From the NCBI GenBank assembly GCA_964643725.1, contig CAZXTL010000021.1, positions 1 to 36,827 of the forward strand: a stretch of DNA of 36,827 nucleotides, read 5' to 3'. A model generated the notes under the pieces. The model searched no databases, had not been told where the DNA came from, and was given only the letters and a program-made list of their open reading frames with translations. Shown here in pieces: positions 1 to 8,570 of the stretch. Origin of the DNA: DYQY01 sp964643725 (lineage in GTDB: Bacteria; Margulisbacteria; Riflemargulisbacteria; GWF2-35-9; DYQY01). A program made the translations under genes and the position numbers. Position 1 is the first letter of the stretch. Every line of letters starts with the position of its first letter.

Positions 1-251
1 TCTTGAGCAACAATTAATATATTAGCATGATAATAATTTTTTTTAATGTCAGTGATTAAAATATATTCTTCTTCAGTGCTATTGTTGATGCCATAGATTA
101 GATGATCAAAATGTGTATTTTTGGCTTCTTTTGCAAAAACAATTGGGTCGAGTGTGACTATTGAATAGTCATCTGTAAGTTTATTTTGTAGAGACTCTTT
201 GAGGTTAAAAGAAAAAAAATCAGAACTATCAACAATTAAAATTTTTCTCAC
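1..251 (-). CDS. Receiver-like (response-regulator-type) protein, N-terminal part only
   Basis: The frame is open for 83 codons from a GTG at 249-251 to the window edge, so the C-terminus is missing. A GGAGG lies about 10 bases upstream of the GTG; the nearby ATG is followed at once by a stop and is not usable. The protein begins MRKILIVDSSDFF, the usual first strand and acidic turn of a CheY-like receiver. The stretch FDHLIYGIN occupies the place of the third strand, where receivers carry the phospho-acceptor Asp; here that position appears to be Gly. It may therefore be a pseudo-receiver that cannot be phosphorylated, or another Rossmann-like fold. It is divergent from metF. The family call is inference from short motifs. 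Confidence 0.5.
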   Translation of the reverse strand, partial: MRKILIVDSSDFFSFNLKESLQNKLTDDYSIVTLDPIVFAKEAKNTHFDHLIYGINNSTEEEYILITDIKKNYYHANILIVAQ

Positions 252-333
252 TACTAAGACGCCTCCATGGATTATGAATCAAAACTATTATAATCTTATA
301 AAACAAAGGTGATTAGTTCAATAAGATTATACG

Positions 334-362
334 TTTAACATTTATATATCACATGTTATATT
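334..362 (+). promoter_or_regulatory. metF promoter, probably giving a leaderless mRNA
   Basis: An extended -10 (TG at 354-355, then TATATT at 357-362) lies 17 bases downstream of a weak -35 (TTTAAC, 334-339). Only six bases separate the -10 from the metF ATG at 369, and there is no Shine-Dalgarno. Transcription would start at or beside the A of the ATG. Confidence 0.55.
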
Positions 363-368
363 ATTCTC

Positions 369-1316
369 ATGAAAAAACTTATTATTAATGATAAATCAAT
401 TTTAGATATTTTTAAGGAAAAAAAGTATACTTTTTCTGCTGAACTTATTCCTTCAAGAAATGGTGATCCAATTGAAACTGTCTTTGAAAAAGCATTAATT
501 CTTTCTAATGCAGGAGTTGATTTTATTTCAATAACTAAAGGCGCTGGTGGTTCTTTAAGGAGTGGTACGATTCCTATTTCATTTATTATAAAAGAGAAAA
601 TAGGTGTTCCAATAATTGCCCATATTACATGTATGGAAATGAATTTTAAGGAAATAGAGAATTATTTGATAGATCATTCATATTTAGGAATTACAAATGT
701 ATTAGCTTTAAGAGGAGACCCTCCAACTGGGGTATTAAATGAATATAAAGCAGGTGAGGATCAGTATCAGTATGCTTATCAGCTTATTAATAAAATTACT
801 GAGTTAAATAATGGAAAATATATACTACGCAAAGGATATGATAAAGATTCTTCAGATTACCATGAAGGGGTAAAATTGAACTTTACTATTGGAGCAGCAG
901 TTTATCCTCAACCAGAGGATGGAAATATTATTAGAAATGTTGATTATTTAATAGAAAAGATAGAGAGAGGGGCTTCATTTGGTATAACTCAAATGATTTA
1001 TTCTCCAGAAGATTTTGAGAAATTCTTGAATGTTTTAAGCGAAAAAGGCTATAGCTTTCCGATTTTGCCTGGAATAAGGGTAGTTCAGAAAACGAGCCAA
1101 GCAGAATTTCTTATGAAGAATTTTAAAATACAGATTCCTCAAAAATATCTTGATATTCTAAAAAAAGATAATAATGAAAATGAAATTAAAGATTATATTA
1201 TGGATCTTTCTTTGAAATTTAAAAAAGTTGGTGCTAAAGGGGCTCACTTTTTTATTATGGAAGAACAAAAAATGGTATCTGATATTATTAGAGAACTAAA
1301 AAAAGATAATAACTAG
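369..1316 (+). CDS. metF: Methylenetetrahydrofolate reductase
   Basis: This flavoenzyme reduces 5,10-methylene-THF to 5-methyl-THF, which feeds methionine synthesis. At 315 residues it is normal length for a bacterial single-domain enzyme. Family landmarks are visible: the catalytic Glu in FSAELIPSR (E25), HITCME (H85), NVLALRGDPP with the flavin-contacting Asp (D117), and FGITQ (204-208). The start at 369 has no Shine-Dalgarno but sits six bases after a good extended -10, so it is probably translated from a leaderless message. It is followed 8 bases later by purC, and both draw on folate one-carbon metabolism. An MTA/SAH nucleosidase of the methyl cycle lies 3 kb downstream. Confidence 0.95.
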   Translation: MKKLIINDKSILDIFKEKKYTFSAELIPSRNGDPIETVFEKALILSNAGVDFISITKGAGGSLRSGTIPISFIIKEKIGVPIIAHITCMEMNFKEIENYLIDHSYLGITNVLALRGDPPTGVLNEYKAGEDQYQYAYQLINKITELNNGKYILRKGYDKDSSDYHEGVKLNFTIGAAVYPQPEDGNIIRNVDYLIEKIERGASFGITQMIYSPEDFEKFLNVLSEKGYSFPILPGIRVVQKTSQAEFLMKNFKIQIPQKYLDILKKDNNENEIKDYIMDLSLKFKKVGAKGAHFFIMEEQKMVSDIIRELKKDNN

Positions 1317-1324
1317 GAGGAATA

Positions 1325-2203
1325 ATGCAAGAACTTGAGCTTAAAAATATAAAGAAATTCAGATCAGGTAAAGTGAGAGAAGTCTTTGACCTTAATGATA
1401 AATTGCTTTTAGTTGCTACAGACAGGATTTCTGCCTTTGATTTTATTCTGAATCAACCAATACCTGACAAAGGCAAGATTTTAAATAGGATTTCTTCTTT
1501 TTGGTTTGATAAGCTTTCACATATTATTGAGAACCATAAAATAACTGATGATGTAAGCAAATATCCAGCTGAGCTTATAGAATATGCTTCTGTATTAGAA
1601 GGAAGATCAACTTTAGTAAGGAAAACAGAAGTGGTTAAATTGGAATGTATTGTAAGAGGATACATAACCGGTTCTGGATGGAATGATTATAAACGTACAG
1701 GCGCTGTCTGTGGAATTAGCCTTCCTGTTGGACTATTACATTCACAGAAGCTTGCCGAGCCTTTGTTTACGCCTTCTACAAAAGCTGAAATTGGTGAACA
1801 TGATGAGAATGTGTCTTTAGAAGAAGCAAAAAATATTGTAGGCAAAGAAGTATTCGACATTGTTCATGAAAAGAGTTTAGCTCTTTATTGTGCAGCACGG
1901 GATTACGCTGAAACAAAAGGGATAATAATTGCTGATACAAAGTTTGAGTTTGGAATGATTGATGGGAAAGTAATATTAATTGATGAAGCATTAACTCCAG
2001 ATTCCTCTAGATTTTGGCCAGCAGATAAATATATTGTAGGGCAAGATCAGCCAAGTTTTGATAAGCAGTTCGTACGTGACTACCTATTAAGTTTAACTTG
2101 GGATAAGAATCCTCCTGTTCCAGACCTTCCAAATGATATTGTTAATAGAACTAGGGCCAAATATATTGAGGCTTATGAGATGCTTACTGGTCAGAAGTTT
2201 TAG
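1325..2203 (+). CDS. purC: SAICAR synthetase (phosphoribosylaminoimidazole-succinocarboxamide synthase)
   Basis: This cytosolic enzyme joins CAIR and aspartate using ATP, in purine synthesis. The 292-residue protein resembles the longer, yeast-like form of PurC. Visible signatures are SGKVREV near residue 14, ATDRISAFD (31-39), VRGYITGSGW (110-119), EPLFTPSTKAE followed by HDEN (about 145-162), and IDEALTPDSSRFW near residue 220. A strong Shine-Dalgarno (AGGAGG) precedes the ATG. It lies 8 bases after metF and is probably cotranscribed with it. Other purine genes are absent except the start of purS at the far right edge. Confidence 0.96.
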   Translation: MQELELKNIKKFRSGKVREVFDLNDKLLLVATDRISAFDFILNQPIPDKGKILNRISSFWFDKLSHIIENHKITDDVSKYPAELIEYASVLEGRSTLVRKTEVVKLECIVRGYITGSGWNDYKRTGAVCGISLPVGLLHSQKLAEPLFTPSTKAEIGEHDENVSLEEAKNIVGKEVFDIVHEKSLALYCAARDYAETKGIIIADTKFEFGMIDGKVILIDEALTPDSSRFWPADKYIVGQDQPSFDKQFVRDYLLSLTWDKNPPVPDLPNDIVNRTRAKYIEAYEMLTGQKF

Positions 2204-2224
2204 CTTTTCCGGGGGGAGAAGAAT

Positions 2225-4000
2225 ATGGGTAAAAGGTCATTTGGTTTAGCATTTATTGCTTACTTATTAGTTATATCTTTATTGGGGTTTTTTTTGAGTC
2301 GCGAATTTAGTCCTAAAAAGGCTGAGAATAAAGAGATATCAATAAAGAAAGAAAATATTCTTTTAAGAGTTTCCGGTAACAAAGTCGAAAAACCAAACAA
2401 AGAAAAGATAGTATTTAAGGGTATCGCTTTACCTAATGGTGTATACAATGTTGTTTATCCATGTAAACTTTTCGGGTCTTCTTATGAACTCAAAGATGAT
2501 GATTATTCTCGAATAGCCACATTGGGAATGAATAGCGTTAGATTTTATTTGCAATATACTTGGTTGAAAGATGAGGATAAAACTGATTTTTTTGAATATT
2601 TAGATAAACAGATTGTTTTAGCTAAAAAATATGGGATATATCTTATAATCAATCTTCATTATTTTGGTGAGGCAAGTAATGTTAAAAGAGGACTCGATGA
2701 TGGATTTTATAAAGGAAACCCAAAATATGATTTAAATAATTTTTGGAAAAAAATTTCTGATAGATATAAAGATGAACCAACTATTGCTGCATATGATTTA
2801 TTAAATGAGCCAAGTACTTCTCGAAGGTTAAGTGAAGAAAAACTTTATGAAAAGTATAATGAAATAATATCAACTTTAAGAGAAAATGGTGATGAACATA
2901 TTATTATTGTATCTGACCCTGTAAATAAGTTTTCTAAAGAACTAAAAAAGGACACAAATAAATCAAGTCCTTTTAATAAATTAAGAGATAAAAATATTGT
3001 TTATCAGTTTCACTGGTACGAGCCGATAGAATTTACTCATCAAGGGTTTTTTGAATCAGAATATTTTGAGTTAGGGGCTGATTATCCGACTGAGAAGAAG
3101 TTAGATGACTATAAAGGAGGCTTTTATAAGTCACCGTATATAGCCGAAACTAACGGTGCTTGGGTTGAGTATAAAACACCTTGGGTAGATTTTGATAATG
3201 CAAATTGTACAATAAATTCGCAAGTTGATAGGTTTAATCTTTCTTTATCTTTTTCTGGATTAAAAGGGAAAGTGTGGTTTGATGATATTAGTTTATATAA
3301 GAAAGATATTAATGGAAGAGTCGTTAGACTATTAGTCCCTAATAGTGATATTAGTAACTCTAGATCTTTTGTGGGTTGGATAAGGAATCCTAAAGCATCT
3401 AATATGCCTGCTCGTTGGAATGCTATGAATGATCCTAAAACTAGTGGTATTGAGTATAAAATTGATTGGGAGAATGACCATACTGATAATGGTTCAGGTT
3501 CCTTGTACGCTAATGGAGCGAAGTCTAAATGGGGTAAAAATAATGCTTGGGCTGTCTGGGGTCAGAGTGGTGGTTCACTATCTACTTATTATCCAATTGA
3601 TACAGACGCAACTTATCAAGCAAGATTCTGGGTGAAAACTGAGAATAATCCAGCATATACAGTTTCTGTAGGTTTTGGAGTTTATGCTTTAAAGGAGTTT
3701 TTATTAAATAAATTTACAATGCAGAATATGATTCACGAATATTATACTAATTGGGCAAAAAGGTATAATGTTCCCTTATATTGCGGTGAATTTGGCACCA
3801 CAAATCCAGGATTACTAAATCAATCCTTTATGAGCAATCAACAAGAAGATTGGGTAAGAGATATGAAAGGTATTCTTAATGAAGAGGTTGGTAATTGGTC
3901 TTACCATTCTTATAAATCTTATTCTCCAAGATCAGATTTATTTGGTCTATACAATGATAAAGAAGACAAACAGATAATTAGGATTTTGAGGAATAAATAA
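2225..4000 (+). CDS. Secreted or membrane-anchored GH5-type glycoside hydrolase with an inserted beta-rich module
   Basis: This 591-residue protein starts with one hydrophobic segment (about 8-25), a signal peptide or membrane anchor. A GH5-type TIM barrel follows: YDLLNEP supplies the likely acid/base E195, QFHWYEP (261-267) is the seventh-strand His/Tyr motif, and YCGEFGTT supplies the likely nucleophile E522. GH5 enzymes cut beta-1,4-glycans such as cellulose or mannan; substrate cannot be read here. Between the seventh strand and the nucleophile lies about 175 extra residues (311-487) rich in Trp, Asn and Gly, including GKVWFDDISLY (348-358), a phrase typical of CBM4/9-like jelly rolls. 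The barrel is therefore interrupted rather than followed by the module. A G-rich Shine-Dalgarno precedes the ATG, 21 bases after purC. Confidence 0.8.
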   Translation: MGKRSFGLAFIAYLLVISLLGFFLSREFSPKKAENKEISIKKENILLRVSGNKVEKPNKEKIVFKGIALPNGVYNVVYPCKLFGSSYELKDDDYSRIATLGMNSVRFYLQYTWLKDEDKTDFFEYLDKQIVLAKKYGIYLIINLHYFGEASNVKRGLDDGFYKGNPKYDLNNFWKKISDRYKDEPTIAAYDLLNEPSTSRRLSEEKLYEKYNEIISTLRENGDEHIIIVSDPVNKFSKELKKDTNKSSPFNKLRDKNIVYQFHWYEPIEFTHQGFFESEYFELGADYPTEKKLDDYKGGFYKSPYIAETNGAWVEYKTPWVDFDNANCTINSQVDRFNLSLSFSGLKGKVWFDDISLYKKDINGRVVRLLVPNSDISNSRSFVGWIRNPKASNMPARWNAMNDPKTSGIEYKIDWENDHTDNGSGSLYANGAKSKWGKNNAWAVWGQSGGSLSTYYPIDTDATYQARFWVKTENNPAYTVSVGFGVYALKEFLLNKFTMQNMIHEYYTNWAKRYNVPLYCGEFGTTNPGLLNQSFMSNQQEDWVRDMKGILNEEVGNWSYHSYKSYSPRSDLFGLYNDKEDKQIIRILRNK

Positions 4001-4100
4001 ATTTTGCATTTGTTTATTTTATCTAATATAAACTTTTTTTGATATTTATCTGATTTAGTCCTTGTCAGCGCTTAGTTATAGTTATTCGTCTTTTTCCGTT

Positions 4101-4393
4101 GTCATTCCCGCCTTCGCGGGAATTGTGGAAGTTAGATAATTCGTAGACGAAACTATTTATTCATTAGGCTGTCATCCTGAACTTGATTCAGGATCCAGTC
4201 ATATATTAAATTTGACGATTACAAAACATTAAGTAGCTTATTAATTAAATACAAACTAATAAATAGTCCCTAAATAAAGCTTATAATAGTAAACTAGTTG
4301 CTTCATTATTTAAATAAACTGTAAGTCTGGATCCCGGATCGGAGTCCGGGATGACATTTTGTCAACGAATTACTTAACTTGTACAGGAATGAC
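4101..4393 (+). repeat. MITE-like repeat, copy 1 (inverted partner at 13567-13902)
   Basis: This non-coding element fills most of the 411-base gap 4001-4411; the remaining flanks show nothing I recognise. It begins GTCATTCC and ends GGAATGAC. Imperfect terminal inverted repeats follow: AAGTTAGATAATTCGTAGAC from 4129, matched by the reverse complement of the bases ending at 4380. Inside are three hairpins: ATTCCCGC/GCGGGAAT (4104-4123), ATCCTGAA/TTCAGGAT (4174-4194) and ATCCCGGA/TCCGGGAT (4331-4352). There is no coding frame. Nearly the whole element recurs in opposite orientation at 13567-13902. No clear target-site duplication was found. Confidence 0.8.
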
Positions 4394-4411
4394 TAAAAAA
4401 TAATTCAACAG

Positions 4412-5131
4412 TTATATTTTGTTCAAAATATGCGAAATAATCTTATAAGAGTTCTCTGAGGCTACTGGCAGAAAATCATTAAAATTAATTAAGGCACTAC
4501 CATCTGCTTTGTCAGAGATAGTTCTTATTATAATGCAGGGTATTTTGTTTATATTAGCTACTAAAGCAACTGCAGCTCCTTCCATTTCTACTGCATCGCC
4601 CTGTAGTTCTTGAAATGTATTTTTAAACAGCACCTGTTGTTCCTGGGTGACGAATGTATCTCCAGTAAGAATTCTTCCAACTTTTACTTGGTGAATATCA
4701 CTACTATAAGTTTTAGCTTTCTCCAAAAGGACTTTATCACATTCAATAAAGCGTATATCGGTAAACGGTATTTGTCCTATTTTAAATCCTAAATTAGTAA
4801 CGTCCATGTCATATTGGACTAAATCATTTGCAATTAGCATATCACCAATGTTGAGGTTGCTAGCTAAGGCTCCTGCTAGTCCTGTAAAAATAATATGTGA
4901 GATGGAAAATCTATCAAGGAGATATTGAGTGAACATCGATGACATTACTTTCCCAACACCTGATTTTGCAACTATTACTTGATTATTTTCAAGAGTCCCT
5001 TCGTAGATAGTAAAATTATTCCATTTATGTTCTTTAAAAACACTCATGTTTTCAACTATTTTACTGACTTCTTCAGGCATTGCTCCAAGTAAGGCTATTA
5101 GGTTTTGCATATTAGTTATGATAGCACTCAT
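4412..5131 (-). CDS. mtnN: 5'-methylthioadenosine/S-adenosylhomocysteine nucleosidase
   Basis: This cytosolic enzyme cleaves adenine from MTA, SAH and 5'-deoxyadenosine, recycling by-products of SAM use. At 239 residues it is normal length. LLGAMPEEV carries the Glu matching E. coli E12 (E21 here), VEMEGAAVA holds the substrate-binding M183/E184 pair, and TISDKAD ends in the catalytic Asp (D207). The chosen ATG has GAGAGG upstream on the minus strand. A later ATG (at 5110) would trim seven residues and give a more typical N-terminus but lacks a Shine-Dalgarno. The gene stands alone on the minus strand, divergent from the ROK kinase. Its 3' end lies 19 bases from the MITE-like element. Confidence 0.94.
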   Translation of the reverse strand: MSAIITNMQNLIALLGAMPEEVSKIVENMSVFKEHKWNNFTIYEGTLENNQVIVAKSGVGKVMSSMFTQYLLDRFSISHIIFTGLAGALASNLNIGDMLIANDLVQYDMDVTNLGFKIGQIPFTDIRFIECDKVLLEKAKTYSSDIHQVKVGRILTGDTFVTQEQQVLFKNTFQELQGDAVEMEGAAVALVANINKIPCIIIRTISDKADGSALINFNDFLPVASENSYKIISHILNKI

Positions 5132-5179
5132 TTTAACTGCCTCTCAATAGGAAGGATATATATAGCTAGTAGATTAAGA

Positions 5180-5209
5180 TTGAACTAAGTAACCTCTGAA
5201 CGGTATAAT
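5180..5209 (+). promoter_or_regulatory. Sigma70-type promoter for the ROK-his-uvrB gene run
   Basis: TTGAAC (5180-5185), an 18-base spacer and a perfect TATAAT (5204-5209) lie ahead of the ROK kinase. The ATG at 5230 is preceded by AAGGAG, so this transcript has a short, conventional leader. No other convincing promoter was seen before 13497. Confidence 0.7.
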
Positions 5210-5229
5210 TCTTTATATAAGGAGCATTT

Positions 5230-6216
5230 ATGAAATATATTATAGGACTAGACATAGGTGGAACAAAAATAGCAGGAGCGATAGCAGATGACAAAGGGAA
5301 AATAATAACTTCTATAAACACACCAACGCAGGCTAAAAAGGGTGGAGATTTTGTTGCTGTACAAATTACTTCTGTAATCAAAGAGTTACTTAAAAATGCA
5401 GGAGTAACTTCAAGAGAATTAAAAAGTATCGTGCTAGGGATACCTGGACAGATTGCTAAAAGTAAAGGAGTTGTTGTTATTGCTCCGAATGTTAAAGGTT
5501 GGGTGAATTATCCTTTACAGGAAAAAATAGCAAAGGATTTTCCTGGAACCAAGATTATTTTAGAAAATGATGCCAATTGTGCTGCTATGGGTGAGCTATA
5601 TTTTGGAGCAGAGAAAGAATATAAAAACATTGTGTTCCTTACTATAAGTACTGGAATAGGTGGAGGGATAGTAATCGATAAAAAATTATACAGTGGCAAG
5701 AACACGATTGCAGGAGAGATGGGACATATGCCTCTTAATCTTACAACGGATAAAGACTATAAGTGTGGATGTGGACGAACTGGTTGTTTTGAAGCTTATG
5801 CTTCTGGCGTTAATATGGCCAAAAGAGCTACAAAACGGCTCAAGGAACTAGGAGCTGCTAAAGATGATTATGGAAAGATAACTTTGGAACTTTCAGCAAG
5901 TAATCGAAGTAAGATTACCTCCATAGTATTAAGCCAAGCAGCTAAACAGCATGATAAATTTGCTGTGGAAATAATCGAAGAGAACGGATATTTTATAGGG
6001 ATTGGTTGTGTAAATATAATCAATGTTCTAGACCCTGAAGCTATTATTATTGGTGGCGGAGTTAGTAAAATAGGTCCTATATTATTTAATTCTATTAAAA
6101 AAACAATTAAGGAAAATCTTTCCATGGTTAAGGAGTTAAAAACAGAGATAATCCCTGCAACCTTAGGCACTGACGCTGGACTCTTAGGTACAATCGCAAT
6201 TGGACTATCTGAATGA
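5230..6216 (+). CDS. ROK-family sugar kinase (glucokinase-like)
   Basis: This ROK protein of 328 residues probably phosphorylates glucose or a related hexose with ATP. The N-terminal LDIGGTKIAG (7-16) is the phosphate-binding loop, and ENDANCAAMGE carries the catalytic Asp. The zinc site is complete: H166 in GEMGHMPL, then C179, C181 and C186 in CGCGRTGCFE. There is no N-terminal helix-turn-helix, so it is a kinase rather than a repressor. AAGGAG precedes the ATG, and a good promoter lies at 5180-5209. The stop overlaps the hisH start (ATGA), making it the first gene of a long operon. Glucose is the commonest substrate in this subgroup but is not proven here. Confidence 0.9.
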   Translation: MKYIIGLDIGGTKIAGAIADDKGKIITSINTPTQAKKGGDFVAVQITSVIKELLKNAGVTSRELKSIVLGIPGQIAKSKGVVVIAPNVKGWVNYPLQEKIAKDFPGTKIILENDANCAAMGELYFGAEKEYKNIVFLTISTGIGGGIVIDKKLYSGKNTIAGEMGHMPLNLTTDKDYKCGCGRTGCFEAYASGVNMAKRATKRLKELGAAKDDYGKITLELSASNRSKITSIVLSQAAKQHDKFAVEIIEENGYFIGIGCVNIINVLDPEAIIIGGGVSKIGPILFNSIKKTIKENLSMVKELKTEIIPATLGTDAGLLGTIAIGLSE

Positions 6217-6818
6217 TAAGAATTATCAACTATGATGCTGGCAACATTCTAAATGTTGATAGAGCCTTTAGACAATTAGGTGTGGCATCCTTGATAACTA
6301 GTGACCTCTCTTTTTTAGATAGAAAGAAAGACATATTGGTATTACCTGGAGTAGGTTCTTTTGGTGCTACCATGCAAAGCCTAAATGATCTTGGGTTAAC
6401 TGAAAAAATAAAAGAACATATACTAGGTGGTGGAAAGTTTTTAGGTATATGTTTAGGACTACAGCTTCTTTATGAGCAAAGTGCAGAAAGTAAGGGAGTA
6501 AAAGGACTTGGTATTTTGCAAGGTACAATTGAAAAGTTTCCAAATGATGTTTGTGGTAAAGTTCCTCAAATAGGTTGGAACAATATACAGATTGAAAAAC
6601 CATTTTTTAAAGATTTTAATGATAAATACTTTTATTTTGTGCATTCTTATTATGCTTCATATAAAAAAGAAATTTGTCTTGCGTCAACTGAGTATGGACT
6701 AAGCTTTAATTCAGGAGTTCTACAAGACAATTTGATAGCTGTTCAGTTTCATCCTGAAAAAAGTGGCAACGTAGGACTTAATTTCTTACAAAAAGTCATA
6801 GAATACTTTACAATATAG
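6213..6818 (+). CDS. hisH: Imidazole glycerol phosphate synthase, glutaminase subunit
   Basis: HisH releases ammonia from glutamine and passes it to HisF to make IGP and AICAR in histidine synthesis. This 201-residue class I amidotransferase has the oxyanion region GVGSFGATM, the nucleophile C80 in GICLGLQLL, and the His-Glu pair in QFHPEKSG (H180, E182). PQIGWNNI and YFVHSYYA are also typical of HisH. Its ATG overlaps the ROK stop by four bases, and hisA starts five bases after it. The partner hisF is not in the window, so the cyclase half of the enzyme must be encoded elsewhere. Confidence 0.96.
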   Translation: MIRIINYDAGNILNVDRAFRQLGVASLITSDLSFLDRKKDILVLPGVGSFGATMQSLNDLGLTEKIKEHILGGGKFLGICLGLQLLYEQSAESKGVKGLGILQGTIEKFPNDVCGKVPQIGWNNIQIEKPFFKDFNDKYFYFVHSYYASYKKEICLASTEYGLSFNSGVLQDNLIAVQFHPEKSGNVGLNFLQKVIEYFTI

Positions 6819-6823
6819 CTATC

Positions 6824-7567
6824 ATGATAAAACTATTACCAGCAATAGATTTAATAGATGACCAGTGTGTAAGGTTACTGCAAGGTGATTATTCCCTAAT
6901 GACTAACTACGGACTTGATCCAATGCAAACAGCCCTATTGTTCCAAATTCAAGGAGCAGACATTCTTCATATAGTTGACTTGCAAGGTGCTAAACAGGGT
7001 AGTCCTAGACATTTTGAGCTTATTAAAAAGATAAGAAATACTATAAATATTCCGATTGAAGTAGGCGGTGGAATAAGAGATATTGAGACAGTTGAGAAGT
7101 ATTTAGCTATCGGAATTGAGCGAGTTATTCTTGGTACGATACTTGTAAAAGATAAAGAATTGGCGATTTCTATACTAAAAAAATATCCAAACAATGTGGT
7201 TTTCGGCATCGACGGTAGAGGCGATAATGTTGCAGTGAGTGGTTGGTTGGAGAATACTAATATCTCTGTGGTTTCGCTAATTCAAGAATATGAAGGATAT
7301 GGACTTAAACACGTTATTTATACGGATATAAATAAAGATGGTCTATTGCAGGGTCCTAATTTCGAAATGTTAGCACGCATTATAAATGAAACTAATGTTA
7401 AACTAGTGGCTTCAGGTGGAGTATCTTCGCTTTCTGATATAAATGATTTAATGAAGATGGATAAAGACAATAAACTTTTCGGTATAATTACTGGTAAAGC
7501 TGTTTATGAGAATAGGTTTACGGTAAAGGAAGCAAAGGAGGTTCTCTCAAATGGAATGTCTGCCTGA
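6824..7567 (+). CDS. hisA: ProFAR isomerase (HisA)
   Basis: HisA isomerises ProFAR to PRFAR, the step just before HisFH. The 247-residue TIM barrel has LLPAIDLIDDQCVRLLQGDY at its start, with catalytic D9, and YTDINKDGLLQGPN carrying the second catalytic Asp (D168). IEVGGGIRD and LVASGGVSS are the two phosphate-binding loops. A TrpF-like dual function (PriA type) cannot be excluded from sequence, but hisH next door supports histidine synthesis. The 3' end overlaps the next gene by 17 bases. Confidence 0.95.
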   Translation: MIKLLPAIDLIDDQCVRLLQGDYSLMTNYGLDPMQTALLFQIQGADILHIVDLQGAKQGSPRHFELIKKIRNTINIPIEVGGGIRDIETVEKYLAIGIERVILGTILVKDKELAISILKKYPNNVVFGIDGRGDNVAVSGWLENTNISVVSLIQEYEGYGLKHVIYTDINKDGLLQGPNFEMLARIINETNVKLVASGGVSSLSDINDLMKMDKDNKLFGIITGKAVYENRFTVKEAKEVLSNGMSA

Positions 7568-8570
7568 TAAACAAGTACTTAAAGATGATATTGATATTCT
7601 CCTTAAGAAGCATAAAATAGATGATTGCGAGCATTATCAAATACTTAAAGAGTTCTTGCTTTCAACTGTTCTTTATCATTGGGAGGATCCATTGGTTTCT
7701 GATTTAGTGCCTTTAAGTGAAGGTATAGATGAGATAAGACAGTCCATGCGTATGTTTAAAAAATATCGTTATGACTTTAAAATATCTCTTTTTGGTTCTG
7801 CAAGAACACCTAAAACACATCCTTTATATCAATTAACAATGGATTTTGCTAAGAGAGCATCATTGAAAGGATACAAGATTATTACCGGTGGAGGGCCAGG
7901 AATAATGGAAGCTGGCAACTTAGGAGCTGGTGTAGAAAATAGTTTTGGTCTTGGTCTTAAATTACCATATGAAAGCGAGAACGAAACTTTTAAATCAAGG
8001 CCTGAGCATTTAACAATATTTAATAATTTTTATTCTCGTAAGCATATATTTTATAGAGAAGCTGATGCAGTAGTTGTGTTCCCCGGTGGGTTTGGTACTA
8101 TGGATGAAATATTCCAAGGATTAACCACTTTGCAAACAGGTAAAAAAAGAATAACTCCATTTATTCTTATTGATGAACCTAATGGCACATTTTGGAAAGA
8201 ATTTGATTCTTGGATAGATAAGAATATGCTTAATCATGGATATATATCATCTTTTGATAGGTCAACTTATAACCTTTGTACTTCTGTTGAAGAAGCTTTA
8301 AAAATAATCGATGACTTTTATAAAGTTTTTCATTCATATTTAACCCTTAATGATAATGAGATTTTCTTTCAGTTAAAGAAGAAGTTGAATAAAGAGGAAG
8401 AGAAATTAGTTAATCAATTAGCTAATGAATATGATTTAAGGGATATGCTCTATATCAGAGAACGATATTATCCGGAAACCACTCTTTATGTTTATAGGTT
8501 TTCACTGAGAGATTTAAGGGACTTTGTTAAGATTAAATTATTTATTGAGCAGCTTAGTAAAAGGATTTAA
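7551..8570 (+). CDS. LOG-family (TIGR00730-like) Rossmann-fold protein
   Basis: This LOG/lysine-decarboxylase-like protein has 339 residues. The family motif is intact: GGGPGIMEAG (113-122) and PGGFGTMDE (178-186). Characterised members are nucleotide 5'-monophosphate phosphoribohydrolases, such as cytokinin-activating LOG and E. coli PpnN. FGSARTP is the usual first nucleotide-binding strand. It is longer than the ~190-residue minimal LOG, with about 70 extra residues before the core and about 80 after it. The start lies inside hisA and is set by an AGGAGG a few bases upstream. It abuts coaE (one-base overlap). Its role in bacteria of this type is uncertain; salvage or turnover of nucleotides is the best guess. 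Confidence 0.85.
   Translation: MECLPDKQVLKDDIDILLKKHKIDDCEHYQILKEFLLSTVLYHWEDPLVSDLVPLSEGIDEIRQSMRMFKKYRYDFKISLFGSARTPKTHPLYQLTMDFAKRASLKGYKIITGGGPGIMEAGNLGAGVENSFGLGLKLPYESENETFKSRPEHLTIFNNFYSRKHIFYREADAVVVFPGGFGTMDEIFQGLTTLQTGKKRITPFILIDEPNGTFWKEFDSWIDKNMLNHGYISSFDRSTYNLCTSVEEALKIIDDFYKVFHSYLTLNDNEIFFQLKKKLNKEEEKLVNQLANEYDLRDMLYIRERYYPETTLYVYRFSLRDLRDFVKIKLFIEQLSKRI

Noticed and set aside
252..368. SAM or folate riboswitch upstream of metF
   Set aside because: The promoter -10 lies six bases before the ATG, leaving no leader RNA in which a riboswitch could fold.
4001..4411. tRNA or small structured RNA gene in the hairpin-rich gap
   Set aside because: The hairpins are short and separate, with no cloverleaf, T-loop word or CCA. 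The whole block recurs inverted at 13567-13902, which fits a repeat element better.
7551..8570. Lysine decarboxylase annotation
   Set aside because: The PGGFGTMDE and GGGPGIMEAG motifs belong to LOG-family phosphoribohydrolases. The old lysine decarboxylase label for this family is a known misannotation.
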